Below, piece by piece: positions 1-7,004 of a DNA stretch of 64,000 nt (position 1 is the first letter of the stretch; every line of letters starts with the position of its first letter). Below the pieces are notes generated by a model. That model was not told the origin of the DNA. It did no database searches and saw only the letters and a program-made list of their open reading frames with translations. This stretch comes from DASWJZ01 sp963739005. Lineage in GTDB: Bacteria > Pseudomonadota > Alphaproteobacteria > Rhizobiales > Afifellaceae. A program made the position numbers and the translations under genes. The stretch lies in contig CAVTYQ010000007.1 of assembly GCA_963739005.1 (NCBI GenBank), positions 124,001 to 188,000 of the forward strand, in the 5' to 3' direction.

Positions 1-1218
1 TTCGACAATCTGTTCAAATACGAATGGGAGCTGGAGAAGAGCCCGGCCGGAGCCAAGCAGTGGCACGCGAAAAATGCCGAAGCTTCAGTCCCGGACGCGC
101 ACGACAGGTCGAAGAAGAAGCTGCCGACCATGCTGACGACGGACCTCGCGCTGAAGTTCGACCCAGCCTACGAGAAAATCTCGCGGGGCTTCTACGAGCA
201 TCCGGACCAGTTCGCGGACGCGTTCGCGCGGGCGTGGTTCAAGCTCACGCATCGCGACATGGGGCCGATCGTGCGCTACCTCGGCCCGCTCGTTCCGAAG
301 GAAGAGCTGCCGTGGCAGGATCCGATCCCCGCGATCGACCATGCGCTGGTCTCGGACAAGGACATCGCCGAGCTGAAGGCGAAGATCCTTGCGTCTGGCC
401 TTTCGGTTTCCGAGCTGGTCTCGACGGCGTGGGCTTCGGCCTCGACGTTCCGCGGCTCCGACAAGCGTGGCGGCGCCAACGGTGCGCGCATTCGTCTCGC
501 GCCCCAGAAGGACTGGGACGTGAACCAGCCAGCTCAGCTGGCGAGGGTGCTGCAGAAGCTGGAAGCGATCCAAAAGACGTTCAACGCTGCGCAGACCGGC
601 GAGAAGAGGATTTCGCTCGCCGACCTGATCGTTCTCGGCGGCTCAGCGGCGGTCGAGAAGGCCGCGAAGGACGCCGGCATCGACGTGAAGGTGCCGTTCA
701 CGCCGGGTCGGATGGACGCGTCGCAGGAGCAGACCGACGCCGCCTCCTTCGCCCCGCTCGAGCCGCGTGCCGACGGCTTCCGCAACTTCCTCAGCGGCGA
801 GCAGTTCATGATGCCCGAGGAGGCGCTCGTGGATCGGGCTCAGTTGCTGACGCTGACGGCGCCGGAGATGTCGGTTCTCGTCGGCGGCCTGCGCGTCCTC
901 GGCGCCAACGCCGGACAGTCGAGGCACGGCGTCTTCACCAAGCAGCCCGGAAAGCTGACGAACGACTTCTTCGTCAACCTGCTCAACATGAGCACCGAGT
1001 GGCGACCTACTTCGGATGGCGCCTACGAGGGCCGCGACCGCAAGACCAACGAGTTGAAGTGGACGGCCACGCGTGTCGACCTGATCTTCGGGTCGCACTC
1101 GCAGCTCCGGGCGCTTGCTGAAGTCCATGCGTCTGCGGACTCAAAGGAGACGTTCGTGAAAGACTTCGTGGCGGCCTGGAACAAGGTGATGAATGCGGAC
1201 CGCTTCGACCTTGCGTGA
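1..1218 (+). CDS. katG: catalase-peroxidase KatG, C-terminal part (5' end outside window)
   Basis: The reading frame is open from base 1 and gives about 405 C-terminal residues of a bifunctional heme catalase-peroxidase, which destroys hydrogen peroxide in the cytoplasm. Family signatures seen are KLPTMLTTDLAL, RDMGPIVRYLGP, the ASTFRGSDKRGGANGARIRLAPQ-type segment and the terminal RVDLIFGSHSQLRALAEV. This is the second, non-heme peroxidase-like domain; the heme-binding half with the catalytic Arg-Trp-His lies upstream of the window. The gene ends before a hairpin terminator. An oxyR gene lies 3 kb downstream on the same strand, which fits peroxide control, although other genes intervene. A short copy of the same C-terminus recurs near position 2560. 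Confidence 0.97.
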   Translation, partial: FDNLFKYEWELEKSPAGAKQWHAKNAEASVPDAHDRSKKKLPTMLTTDLALKFDPAYEKISRGFYEHPDQFADAFARAWFKLTHRDMGPIVRYLGPLVPKEELPWQDPIPAIDHALVSDKDIAELKAKILASGLSVSELVSTAWASASTFRGSDKRGGANGARIRLAPQKDWDVNQPAQLARVLQKLEAIQKTFNAAQTGEKRISLADLIVLGGSAAVEKAAKDAGIDVKVPFTPGRMDASQEQTDAASFAPLEPRADGFRNFLSGEQFMMPEEALVDRAQLLTLTAPEMSVLVGGLRVLGANAGQSRHGVFTKQPGKLTNDFFVNLLNMSTEWRPTSDGAYEGRDRKTNELKWTATRVDLIFGSHSQLRALAEVHASADSKETFVKDFVAAWNKVMNADRFDLA

Positions 1219-1271
1219 TCGCGGCTGAACGACCTTCCGTCGGGGGCGTCCACCGGATGCACCCCGACGAT

Positions 1272-1303
1272 GGCAAGGGCGCGACGCCGTGGCGCCCCTT
1301 GCC
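1272..1303. terminator. bidirectional hairpin terminator between convergent katG and chaA-type gene
   Basis: GGCAAGGGCGC pairs with GCGCCCCTTGCC (one bulged G) around a short loop, followed by TTCGTTC. It sits exactly in the gap between the convergent stops of katG and the antiporter. Confidence 0.6.
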
Positions 1304-1311
1304 TTCGTTCA

Positions 1312-2430
1312 CTACGGAACCATGACCATGGTCACGTATATTGCGAAGATCACGAGATGCACGACGCCCTGTAAGATGCTGGTACGCGGCCCGGCAAATG
1401 TGATGACGCTGACCAGAAGCGTCAGCATCAACAGCACCACTCCGCTGTCGTCGAGCCCCAGCACCACCGGGGTCCCGGTCACGAGGCTGAAGGTGACCAC
1501 GGCTGGGACGGTGAGGCTTATCGTCGCCAGAGCGGAACCGAGACAAATATTCAGTGCCCGCTGGAGATGATTGATCATCGCGGCGCGGACAGCGGCCAGC
1601 CCTTCCGGCGCCAGGACGAGAATGGCGATGAGGATGCCGCCGGCGGCAACGGGCGCATTCAGCGCTTTCGTCCCCTCGTCGACGAGAATGGCGAGCTTTT
1701 CCGCGAGGAGAACGATGGGCACCAGGATGAGGACAAGCAGTATCCCATGGTAGGGCACCGACCGCGTCACGATGCCGTGTGGATGCTTGCCGTGTTCGGG
1801 ACCCGGCGGCGAGCCATCGCGGCTCGGCTCGGTGAAGTAGCCGCGGTGGCGGATCGTCTGGATCGCGATGAACGCACAGTAGAGGACAACAGAAAGGGTG
1901 CTGAACGGAATTGCCCGGCCGAGCTTTATCTCAAAAGTGGACGTGCGGGTCATGAACCGCGGCAGGACCAGCGCAAGGATCGCCAGGGTGACCAGAACAC
2001 CGAGGAAGGCACGCGCGCCCTGGAGGTTGAATTCCTGCTCGCGGAACCGGAATCCGCCGATCAAGAGACAGGCGCCGACCATACCGTTCAGAACGATCAT
2101 CACGACCCCCATCATGGTGTCGCGCGGCAACGCCGGATACAGGTCGGCGTTCAGCATGATCGCCGCCATCACCGAAATCTCGATGCAGGTCGCCGCGAAC
2201 GTGAGGATGAGGGTGCCGTAGGGTTCACCGAGCAGCTCGGCAAGGCTGTCGGCGTGGCGGACGGCGCCGAAGGATGCCCATGCGATGACGCCGAACACCC
2301 ATACAAAAAGCGCGGCGAGCAGAAGGGGGTGCGAGACGTCCGAAAACCACCGGTCGCCAACCGCGTAGATCACTGCTGCCGAGGCGGCAGCGCTGAGGAA
2401 TGCGCGTTCGGATCGGATGAAACTGAGCAT
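1312..2430 (-). CDS. ChaA/y4hA-type calcium (sodium, potassium)/proton antiporter
   Basis: A 372-residue, very hydrophobic protein with about 10-11 predicted membrane segments. It belongs to the CaCA superfamily and most resembles the ChaA/y4hA branch. Recognisable pieces are FGAVRHADSLAELLGEPYGT near the N-terminus, ATCIEISVMAAIML, and ARDTMMGVVMIVLNG-like (here PRDTMMGVVMIVLNG), then the second repeat around LVLAPEGLAAVRAA. The conserved acidic residues in both alpha repeats (the E of CIEIS and the E of APEG) are present, so it looks functional. It should exchange cytoplasmic Ca2+ or Na+/K+ for periplasmic protons. It converges on katG. The ATG at 2430 is the first start before the membrane segments. 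Confidence 0.88.
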   Translation of the reverse strand: MLSFIRSERAFLSAAASAAVIYAVGDRWFSDVSHPLLLAALFVWVFGVIAWASFGAVRHADSLAELLGEPYGTLILTFAATCIEISVMAAIMLNADLYPALPRDTMMGVVMIVLNGMVGACLLIGGFRFREQEFNLQGARAFLGVLVTLAILALVLPRFMTRTSTFEIKLGRAIPFSTLSVVLYCAFIAIQTIRHRGYFTEPSRDGSPPGPEHGKHPHGIVTRSVPYHGILLVLILVPIVLLAEKLAILVDEGTKALNAPVAAGGILIAILVLAPEGLAAVRAAMINHLQRALNICLGSALATISLTVPAVVTFSLVTGTPVVLGLDDSGVVLLMLTLLVSVITFAGPRTSILQGVVHLVIFAIYVTMVMVP

Positions 2431-2538
2431 GCAACCCCATCGAGTCCGAAGAGACTAACCGCGGCGAGTGATTCGGGGGATACCGCCACGCTGCTTCCGG
2501 CGGCTTCTCCACCGGCTGAATCTTAAGGCTGACGAGCG

Positions 2539-2610
2539 GTGCGCAAGCGGCAAACCGACGTGGACCACACCCGCGTCGATCTGATCTTCGGCTCGCACTC
2601 CTGCCAGTAG
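2539..2610 (+). pseudogene. remnant of a second katG 3' end
   Basis: In one frame this stretch reads TRVDLIFGSHS followed by CQ and a TAG stop. Eleven residues match the KatG C-terminus encoded at about 1072-1104, and the DNA is close but not identical (third-base changes). Upstream residues (VRKRQTDVDH) no longer match. It is too short to be a gene, so I read it as the tail of a decayed or partly deleted katG copy. Confidence 0.6.
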
Positions 2611-2626
2611 CGGAGCCTTGCTCCGC
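2610..2626. terminator. short GC-rich hairpin after the katG remnant
   Basis: GCGGAGC, loop CTT, GCTCCGC form a perfect 7-bp stem directly after the remnant's stop codon. There is no clear T tract. Confidence 0.35.
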
Positions 2627-2641
2627 CGCCGCCTCTCACGC

Positions 2642-3418
2642 CTACAACATCCGTATCGCCGCGAGCACCGCGGCGTCGACATTGGGGGTATCCGTGTAGA
2701 AATGCCCCTCCCTCACGCCAAGCTCCGACAGCTTCTGGCCGTAGGCGGCGATTTGCGCTGAGGTTACGACGGCAATCTCACCTGCCATCGGAAGAATAGT
2801 CTTGCCAGCTGAGATCGGCGTCCAAGCCGCTATCCCACGGTCTGCGGCTTTCGACGGCGTGCCTCCGTTAATGCTCTGCGCGCCATTTCCCGTTTCCATG
2901 CGCCAGTAGCTCTGGGGCAACAGGATCTTGCTTGCCGCTGCGAACTGCGCCCATGGAATGTTGGGGCGGTTATTCGGCTTGGGATAGCTGCAGCCCGACG
3001 TGACGCCGAAGACAAAGCCAGCAGGTGCCGCCCCGGTGATCCGTGCGCAGAACTGCTGCGCAAGTCCCTGCAGGCTGGTCTGGTTCCAGTCATTTTTCTG
3101 ACCAGCGGCGTCCGATTCCGGATCGGCGACATAGCCGTCAAGCCCGGCGGGAATCAGCGTCTCGACGACAAAGTCAGCCTCGTCCAAAGCAAAATAATGG
3201 GTCGCGCTGTTGGGCTGCGGCTTAACCGCGGGCCACCGCCACGCGTAGACTTTCATTCCGCGCTGGTGAAACCGTCCGATCGCTTGCGGCAATCGCTTGG
3301 AAGTGGTCCGCAGGCAGACCGTGTCGCAGCCGGCTGCCGCGGCGTGCGCGGCGAAGCTGTCTTCCCGAGACTCTGAATTTACGTCGACAACCCAAAGAAC
3401 CTTCCTCTGAAGCGGCAT
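2642..3418 (-). CDS. unknown protein, probable TIM-barrel (glycoside-hydrolase-like) fold
   Basis: A 258-residue protein without a signal peptide. I do not recognise a named family with certainty. The alternation of short hydrophobic strands with helices (KVLWVVDVNS, CDTVCLRTTS, GMKVYAWRWPAV, GLDGYVADPES, AGFVFGVTSG, ILLPQSYWR, TILPMAGEI, HFYTDTPNV) resembles a (beta/alpha)8 barrel such as GH25-like or lysozyme-like hydrolases. Conserved-looking acidic residues sit at strand ends (YVADPES, WVVDVNS). It lies alone between convergent and divergent neighbours, about 145 bp from the GST gene, with no obvious operon partner. Substrate and reaction are not inferable from the sequence. Confidence 0.6.
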   Translation of the reverse strand: MPLQRKVLWVVDVNSESREDSFAAHAAAAGCDTVCLRTTSKRLPQAIGRFHQRGMKVYAWRWPAVKPQPNSATHYFALDEADFVVETLIPAGLDGYVADPESDAAGQKNDWNQTSLQGLAQQFCARITGAAPAGFVFGVTSGCSYPKPNNRPNIPWAQFAAASKILLPQSYWRMETGNGAQSINGGTPSKAADRGIAAWTPISAGKTILPMAGEIAVVTSAQIAAYGQKLSELGVREGHFYTDTPNVDAAVLAAIRML

Positions 3419-3563
3419 GGCTCCCTCCCTACGACTGCCAACATCAGAGAATCGATAGGTCTGCTACCTACAGTCAAGTGGTAATCAACTAGAGATCAGA
3501 GAGATTTTCCCGCCGACAGGCTATCGACAAGGCCGGAACCGGCCCTCTGCTAGGAGGAGACGA

Positions 3564-4256
3564 TCAGGCGACGGCTTTCGTGCGCGTGCCGAGCCCGTCA
3601 TAGAGGGCTAGCAGCCGCTCGAACCACGACGCCACCGGATCATCGTCGGCGAGGATCTTGAGGGGGCTCGTCACCCGCGCCCATTGGAATGGGCCGAAGA
3701 CGATGTAGTCGGCGAAGAGCGGGCCGTCGCCGCCGAGAAAGGGCTGCAGCGCGAACGTCTCGCGGAGCGATTGCAGCGACTTGCGGAAATCCTCGAGCCG
3801 GGCCTCGCGCCCCACCTGCACGTCCTCGAGCGGCTTCCCAAGGCGCTGCTCGCGCGTCGTGCGGAAATAGCGCTGGTCTTCGTCGCCGAGCACCGAATGG
3901 ATGTCGGCGACGATGCACTGCATGAGCTGCGCGTGGATGGCGAGCAGGCTCCACTTCTCGAAGAAGCGCGCCATCGCCTCGCCGCCGGGCCCGCCGAAGA
4001 GGGTAGGGCGGTCGGGATATTTGCGCTCAAGGTGGAGCGCGATGTCATAGGACTCGCGGATCAGCTCGCCGTCGTCTTCGATGACCGGCACCGTCTTCGA
4101 GAAGCCGCCGGCGATCGCCGGAATCTTCGTGAAGGGCGTCGGCCGAGTCTCGTAGGCAAGGCCCTTGTGCGCGAGCGCCATCCGAACCTTCCAGCAATGC
4201 GGGCTGAAGATGCGCTCGGGATCGCGGCCGCAAAGCTCGTGGAGAATGATCGACAT
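3564..4256 (-). CDS. glutathione S-transferase family protein
   Basis: A 230-residue two-domain GST. The N-terminal thioredoxin-like domain (about 1-80) carries FSPHCWKVRMALAHKGL and the glutathione-site motif KTVPVIEDDGELIRESYDIA (the VPVI cis-proline and ES dyad). The helical C-terminal domain ends in SWFERLLALYDGL. It most resembles beta-etherase-type GSTs acting on aromatic or alkyl substrates in the cytoplasm. The start is placed at the ATG of MSIILHELCG; the same frame stays open far upstream over oxyR, but that extension is the antisense of oxyR and is not coding. Divergent from oxyR, sharing about 120 bp of upstream region. Confidence 0.9.
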   Translation of the reverse strand: MSIILHELCGRDPERIFSPHCWKVRMALAHKGLAYETRPTPFTKIPAIAGGFSKTVPVIEDDGELIRESYDIALHLERKYPDRPTLFGGPGGEAMARFFEKWSLLAIHAQLMQCIVADIHSVLGDEDQRYFRTTREQRLGKPLEDVQVGREARLEDFRKSLQSLRETFALQPFLGGDGPLFADYIVFGPFQWARVTSPLKILADDDPVASWFERLLALYDGLGTRTKAVA

Positions 4257-4379
4257 AGGTCTCGTCCCGCCTCGAAAGGGGGGCGAGAATGAACGCGGTT
4301 CGAAAACCGCGCAAGGCGGTGTGGCGGACCTCGCCGAAGCGTGATAGGTCGCGCCTATCGCAATAACCGCCGGCCTTCC

Positions 4380-5348
4380 ATGCTGCTTAACAGCCTGTCG
4401 CTTCGCGATCTTGAATATGCCGTCGCCGTCGCCGAGGAAAAGCACTTTGGCCGGGCGGCCGCGCGCTGCCATGTCTCGCAGCCGGCGCTCTCGACGCAGG
4501 TGAAGAAGCTGGAGGACACGCTCGGGGTCCGGCTCTTCGAGCGGACGCCGCGCGGCGTCATCGTCACGGAGGCGGGCAGCGGCCTCATCCGCCAGGCGCG
4601 CCGCGCGCTCGACGAAGGGCGGCGCTTCCTCGAGCTCGCCTCGGCGGGCGACGCGCTTTCCGGCACGCTCCGCGTCGACGCCATCGCGACGCTCGGGCCC
4701 TATATCGCGCCGTACATCCTGCGCCCGCTGCGCGAGCGCTTCCCCAAGGTCGAGTTCGTGCTGCGCGAGGGGCGCACCGAGCAGATCGTCGCGGCGCTTG
4801 CCGCCGGCGAGAGCGATCTCGCCATGATCTCCACGCCGATCCACGGCGAGGGGCTGGAGCTGATCCCACTCTTCGAGGAACCGTTCCTGGCCATCCATCC
4901 GGCGGAGATGGGTCTCCCGGCGCGCGCGCTGACGATCGACGACCTCGACAGCCATCATCTCATCCTGCTTGAGGAAGGGCATTGCCTGCGCGACCAGACG
5001 CTGGCGCTTTGCCGCCGCACCGGTTCCGGCACGCAGCGGCATGCGACGAGCCTGGAGACGCTCCGCCACATGGTCGCGGCGGGCGCCGGCTGCTCGCTTC
5101 TGCCGGCGCTCGCGGCGACGGACCGCGAGACCTTCGGCGGCCTCATCCGCTACGCGCCGATCAAAGACCCGCGCGCCTTTCGCATGATCGCGCTCGCCTT
5201 CCGCGCCACCGACCCGCGCGCCGAGCGGTACCGAGCCATCGCAGCGACGATCCGCGCCTGCCTGCCGGAGACGGTGCGGGCTATCGATGCCACCGCAAAA
5301 GCCGGCCGTCCGAAGCCCAAGAGAACCACCGCGAAGGCTGCCGCATGA
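4380..5348 (+). CDS. oxyR: hydrogen-peroxide-sensing transcription activator OxyR (LysR family)
   Basis: A 322-residue LysR regulator. The N-terminal winged helix-turn-helix spans about residues 1-65 (LRDLEYAVAVAEEKHFGRAA, SQPALSTQVKKLE). The C-terminal sensor domain contains GHCLRDQTLALC: the two cysteines are 9 residues apart, exactly the spacing of the C199-C208 redox pair of E. coli OxyR, and the following RHATSLETLRHMVAAGAG motif is also OxyR-specific. It should form a disulfide on H2O2 exposure and activate genes such as katG, which lies nearby. Start chosen at the ATG of MLLNSLSLRD; an upstream in-frame ATG at 4341 would add 13 unconserved residues. Its stop overlaps the next start (ATGA). 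Confidence 0.95.
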   Translation: MLLNSLSLRDLEYAVAVAEEKHFGRAAARCHVSQPALSTQVKKLEDTLGVRLFERTPRGVIVTEAGSGLIRQARRALDEGRRFLELASAGDALSGTLRVDAIATLGPYIAPYILRPLRERFPKVEFVLREGRTEQIVAALAAGESDLAMISTPIHGEGLELIPLFEEPFLAIHPAEMGLPARALTIDDLDSHHLILLEEGHCLRDQTLALCRRTGSGTQRHATSLETLRHMVAAGAGCSLLPALAATDRETFGGLIRYAPIKDPRAFRMIALAFRATDPRAERYRAIAATIRACLPETVRAIDATAKAGRPKPKRTTAKAAA

Positions 5349-5860
5349 AGAGGCATTTCGACATGCTCGCCCGCTATAACGCGTGGGCGAACGCCCGCCT
5401 CTACGACGCGGCGGCGAAGCTCCCAGAGGCAGACTACCGCGCCGACCGAGGCGCGTTCTTCGGCTCGCTCCACGGCACGCTCAATCACATCCTGGTCGGG
5501 GATCGCATATGGATGCAACGCTTCACCGGCGAAGGGCCGACATACACCGATCTCGATCATCGTCCGTGCGGCGATCTCGCGTCGCTTCGCGCCGAGCGCG
5601 AGACTGAGGACCGGCGCATCCTCGCTTACATCAACAGCCTCGACGACGACCGGATCGCTGCGACCATCACCTACAGGACCGTCGTCAGGCCGGTCGACAT
5701 CACGCAGCCGCTCTCGCCGGCGCTCACACACTTCTTCAACCACCAGACCCATCACCGCGGCCAGGCCCACGGCCTGGTGACGGCGATCGCCGGTCGCGCC
5801 GGCATGCCATCTCTCGACCTCATCATCTTCCAGCGCGAGACGGGCGTCGGGCTTTCCTGA
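5345..5860 (+). CDS. DinB family protein
   Basis: A 171-residue four-helix DinB/YfiT-like protein. The metal ligands expected for the family are visible: the His in LNHILVGDRIW and the two His of THHRGQAHGLV (HxxxH type). It reads MLARYNAWANARLYDAA at the N-terminus, the common family opening. These proteins are presumed metal-dependent, thiol-dependent transferases or hydrolases; the substrate is unknown. It overlaps the oxyR stop by 4 bp, so it is translationally coupled to oxyR and probably part of the same stress unit. Confidence 0.88.
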   Translation: MKRHFDMLARYNAWANARLYDAAAKLPEADYRADRGAFFGSLHGTLNHILVGDRIWMQRFTGEGPTYTDLDHRPCGDLASLRAERETEDRRILAYINSLDDDRIAATITYRTVVRPVDITQPLSPALTHFFNHQTHHRGQAHGLVTAIAGRAGMPSLDLIIFQRETGVGLS

Positions 5861-5922
5861 GATTTACTCCCCGGCTTTGAGCCGCTAGACCGCAGCCGCG
5901 TTTCCCCGCGGAGCCTAGGGCG

Positions 5923-6969
5923 ATGGACAAGATCAGGATCGGCGTTCTCGGCGCGTCCGGCTATACGGGCGCCGATGCCGTGCGCCTCGCCGCGCGGCAC
6001 CCGAACGTCGAGATCGTCGCGCTCACCGCCAACACGCACGCCGGCAAGGCGATGGCGGAGGTCTTCCCGCATTTCTTCATGCTCGACCTGCCGCAGCTCG
6101 TCGAATGGGAGAAGGTCGACTGGACGAAGCTCGACGCGGTCTTCTGCGGGCTGCCGCACGGCACGACGCAGGAGATCACCGCGGCCGTGCTCGCCGCCAA
6201 CCCGAAGATCAAGGTGATCGACATGTCGGCGGATTTCCGCCTCCACGACATGGCGACCTATGCCGAATGGTACGGTCACGAGCACCGCGCGCCCGAGCTT
6301 CAGAAGGAGGCGGTCTACGGGCTGACCGAATTCTATCGCGACAAGATCAAGAGGGCGCGGCTCGTCGCCTGCCCCGGCTGCTATCCGACGGCGGCGCTCC
6401 TCGCGCTCGTGCCGATCGCCAAGGCGGGGCTCGTCGACGCGAACGACATCATCATCGATGCGAAGTCGGGCGTCTCCGGCGCCGGGCGCGGGCTGAAGCT
6501 GAACACGCTCTTCACCGAAGCCGGGGAGGGGCTCTCGCCCTATTCGGTGGCGAAGCACCGGCACGCTCCGGAGATCGAGCAGGAGATCGGGCTCGCCGTC
6601 GGCGCGAAGGTCACCGTGAACTTCACGCCGCATCTCATCCCGATGAGCCGCGGCGAGCTCTGCACCTCCTATGTGAAGCTCAAGGGCGGGACGGCCGACG
6701 ATCTCCGCAAGGCACTTGTCGATGCCTATCGCGACGAGTCGTTCGTGCATGTCGCGCCGAAGGGCGTGCTGCCGCAGACGCAGAATGTGCGCGGCTCGAA
6801 CTACGTGCAGATCGGCGTCTTCGCCGACCGCATCCCCGGCCGCGCCATCGTGATCTCGGTGCTCGACAATCTGGTCAAAGGCTCGGCCGGTCAGGCGCTG
6901 CAGAACATGAACATCGCCTTCGGCCTCGCCGAGACGACGGGCCTCCTGCAGCTGCCGCTCTTCCCGTAA
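5923..6969 (+). CDS. argC: N-acetyl-gamma-glutamyl-phosphate reductase
   Basis: A 348-residue ArgC of normal length, third step of arginine biosynthesis: NADPH-dependent reduction of N-acetylglutamyl phosphate. It has the N-terminal Rossmann motif GVLGASGYTGADAVRL, the FCGLPHG segment, the catalytic cysteine in CPGCYPTAALL and the AKSGVSGAGRGLK loop. In many relatives it follows rplM-rpsI, but here it stands alone between the DinB-like gene and rne. It is followed by a strong hairpin shared with the convergent rne. Confidence 0.97.
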   Translation: MDKIRIGVLGASGYTGADAVRLAARHPNVEIVALTANTHAGKAMAEVFPHFFMLDLPQLVEWEKVDWTKLDAVFCGLPHGTTQEITAAVLAANPKIKVIDMSADFRLHDMATYAEWYGHEHRAPELQKEAVYGLTEFYRDKIKRARLVACPGCYPTAALLALVPIAKAGLVDANDIIIDAKSGVSGAGRGLKLNTLFTEAGEGLSPYSVAKHRHAPEIEQEIGLAVGAKVTVNFTPHLIPMSRGELCTSYVKLKGGTADDLRKALVDAYRDESFVHVAPKGVLPQTQNVRGSNYVQIGVFADRIPGRAIVISVLDNLVKGSAGQALQNMNIAFGLAETTGLLQLPLFP

Positions 6970-6973
6970 CGAA

Positions 6974-6998
6974 GAAGCCCGCCTGGGAGGCGGGCTTC
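6974..6998. terminator. hairpin terminator between convergent argC and rne
   Basis: GAAGCCCGCC, loop TGGGA, GGCGGGCTTC form a perfect 10-bp stem directly after the argC stop and ahead of the rne stop on the other strand. It has no long T run, but its position fits a bidirectional terminator. Confidence 0.75.
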
Positions 6999-7004
6999 AA
7001 TCTC

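Noticed and set aside
3564..5069. 501-codon minus-strand frame extending the GST gene over oxyR
   Set aside because: Only the part from 4256 down is GST; the upstream part is antisense to the well-supported oxyR gene, an effect of high GC.
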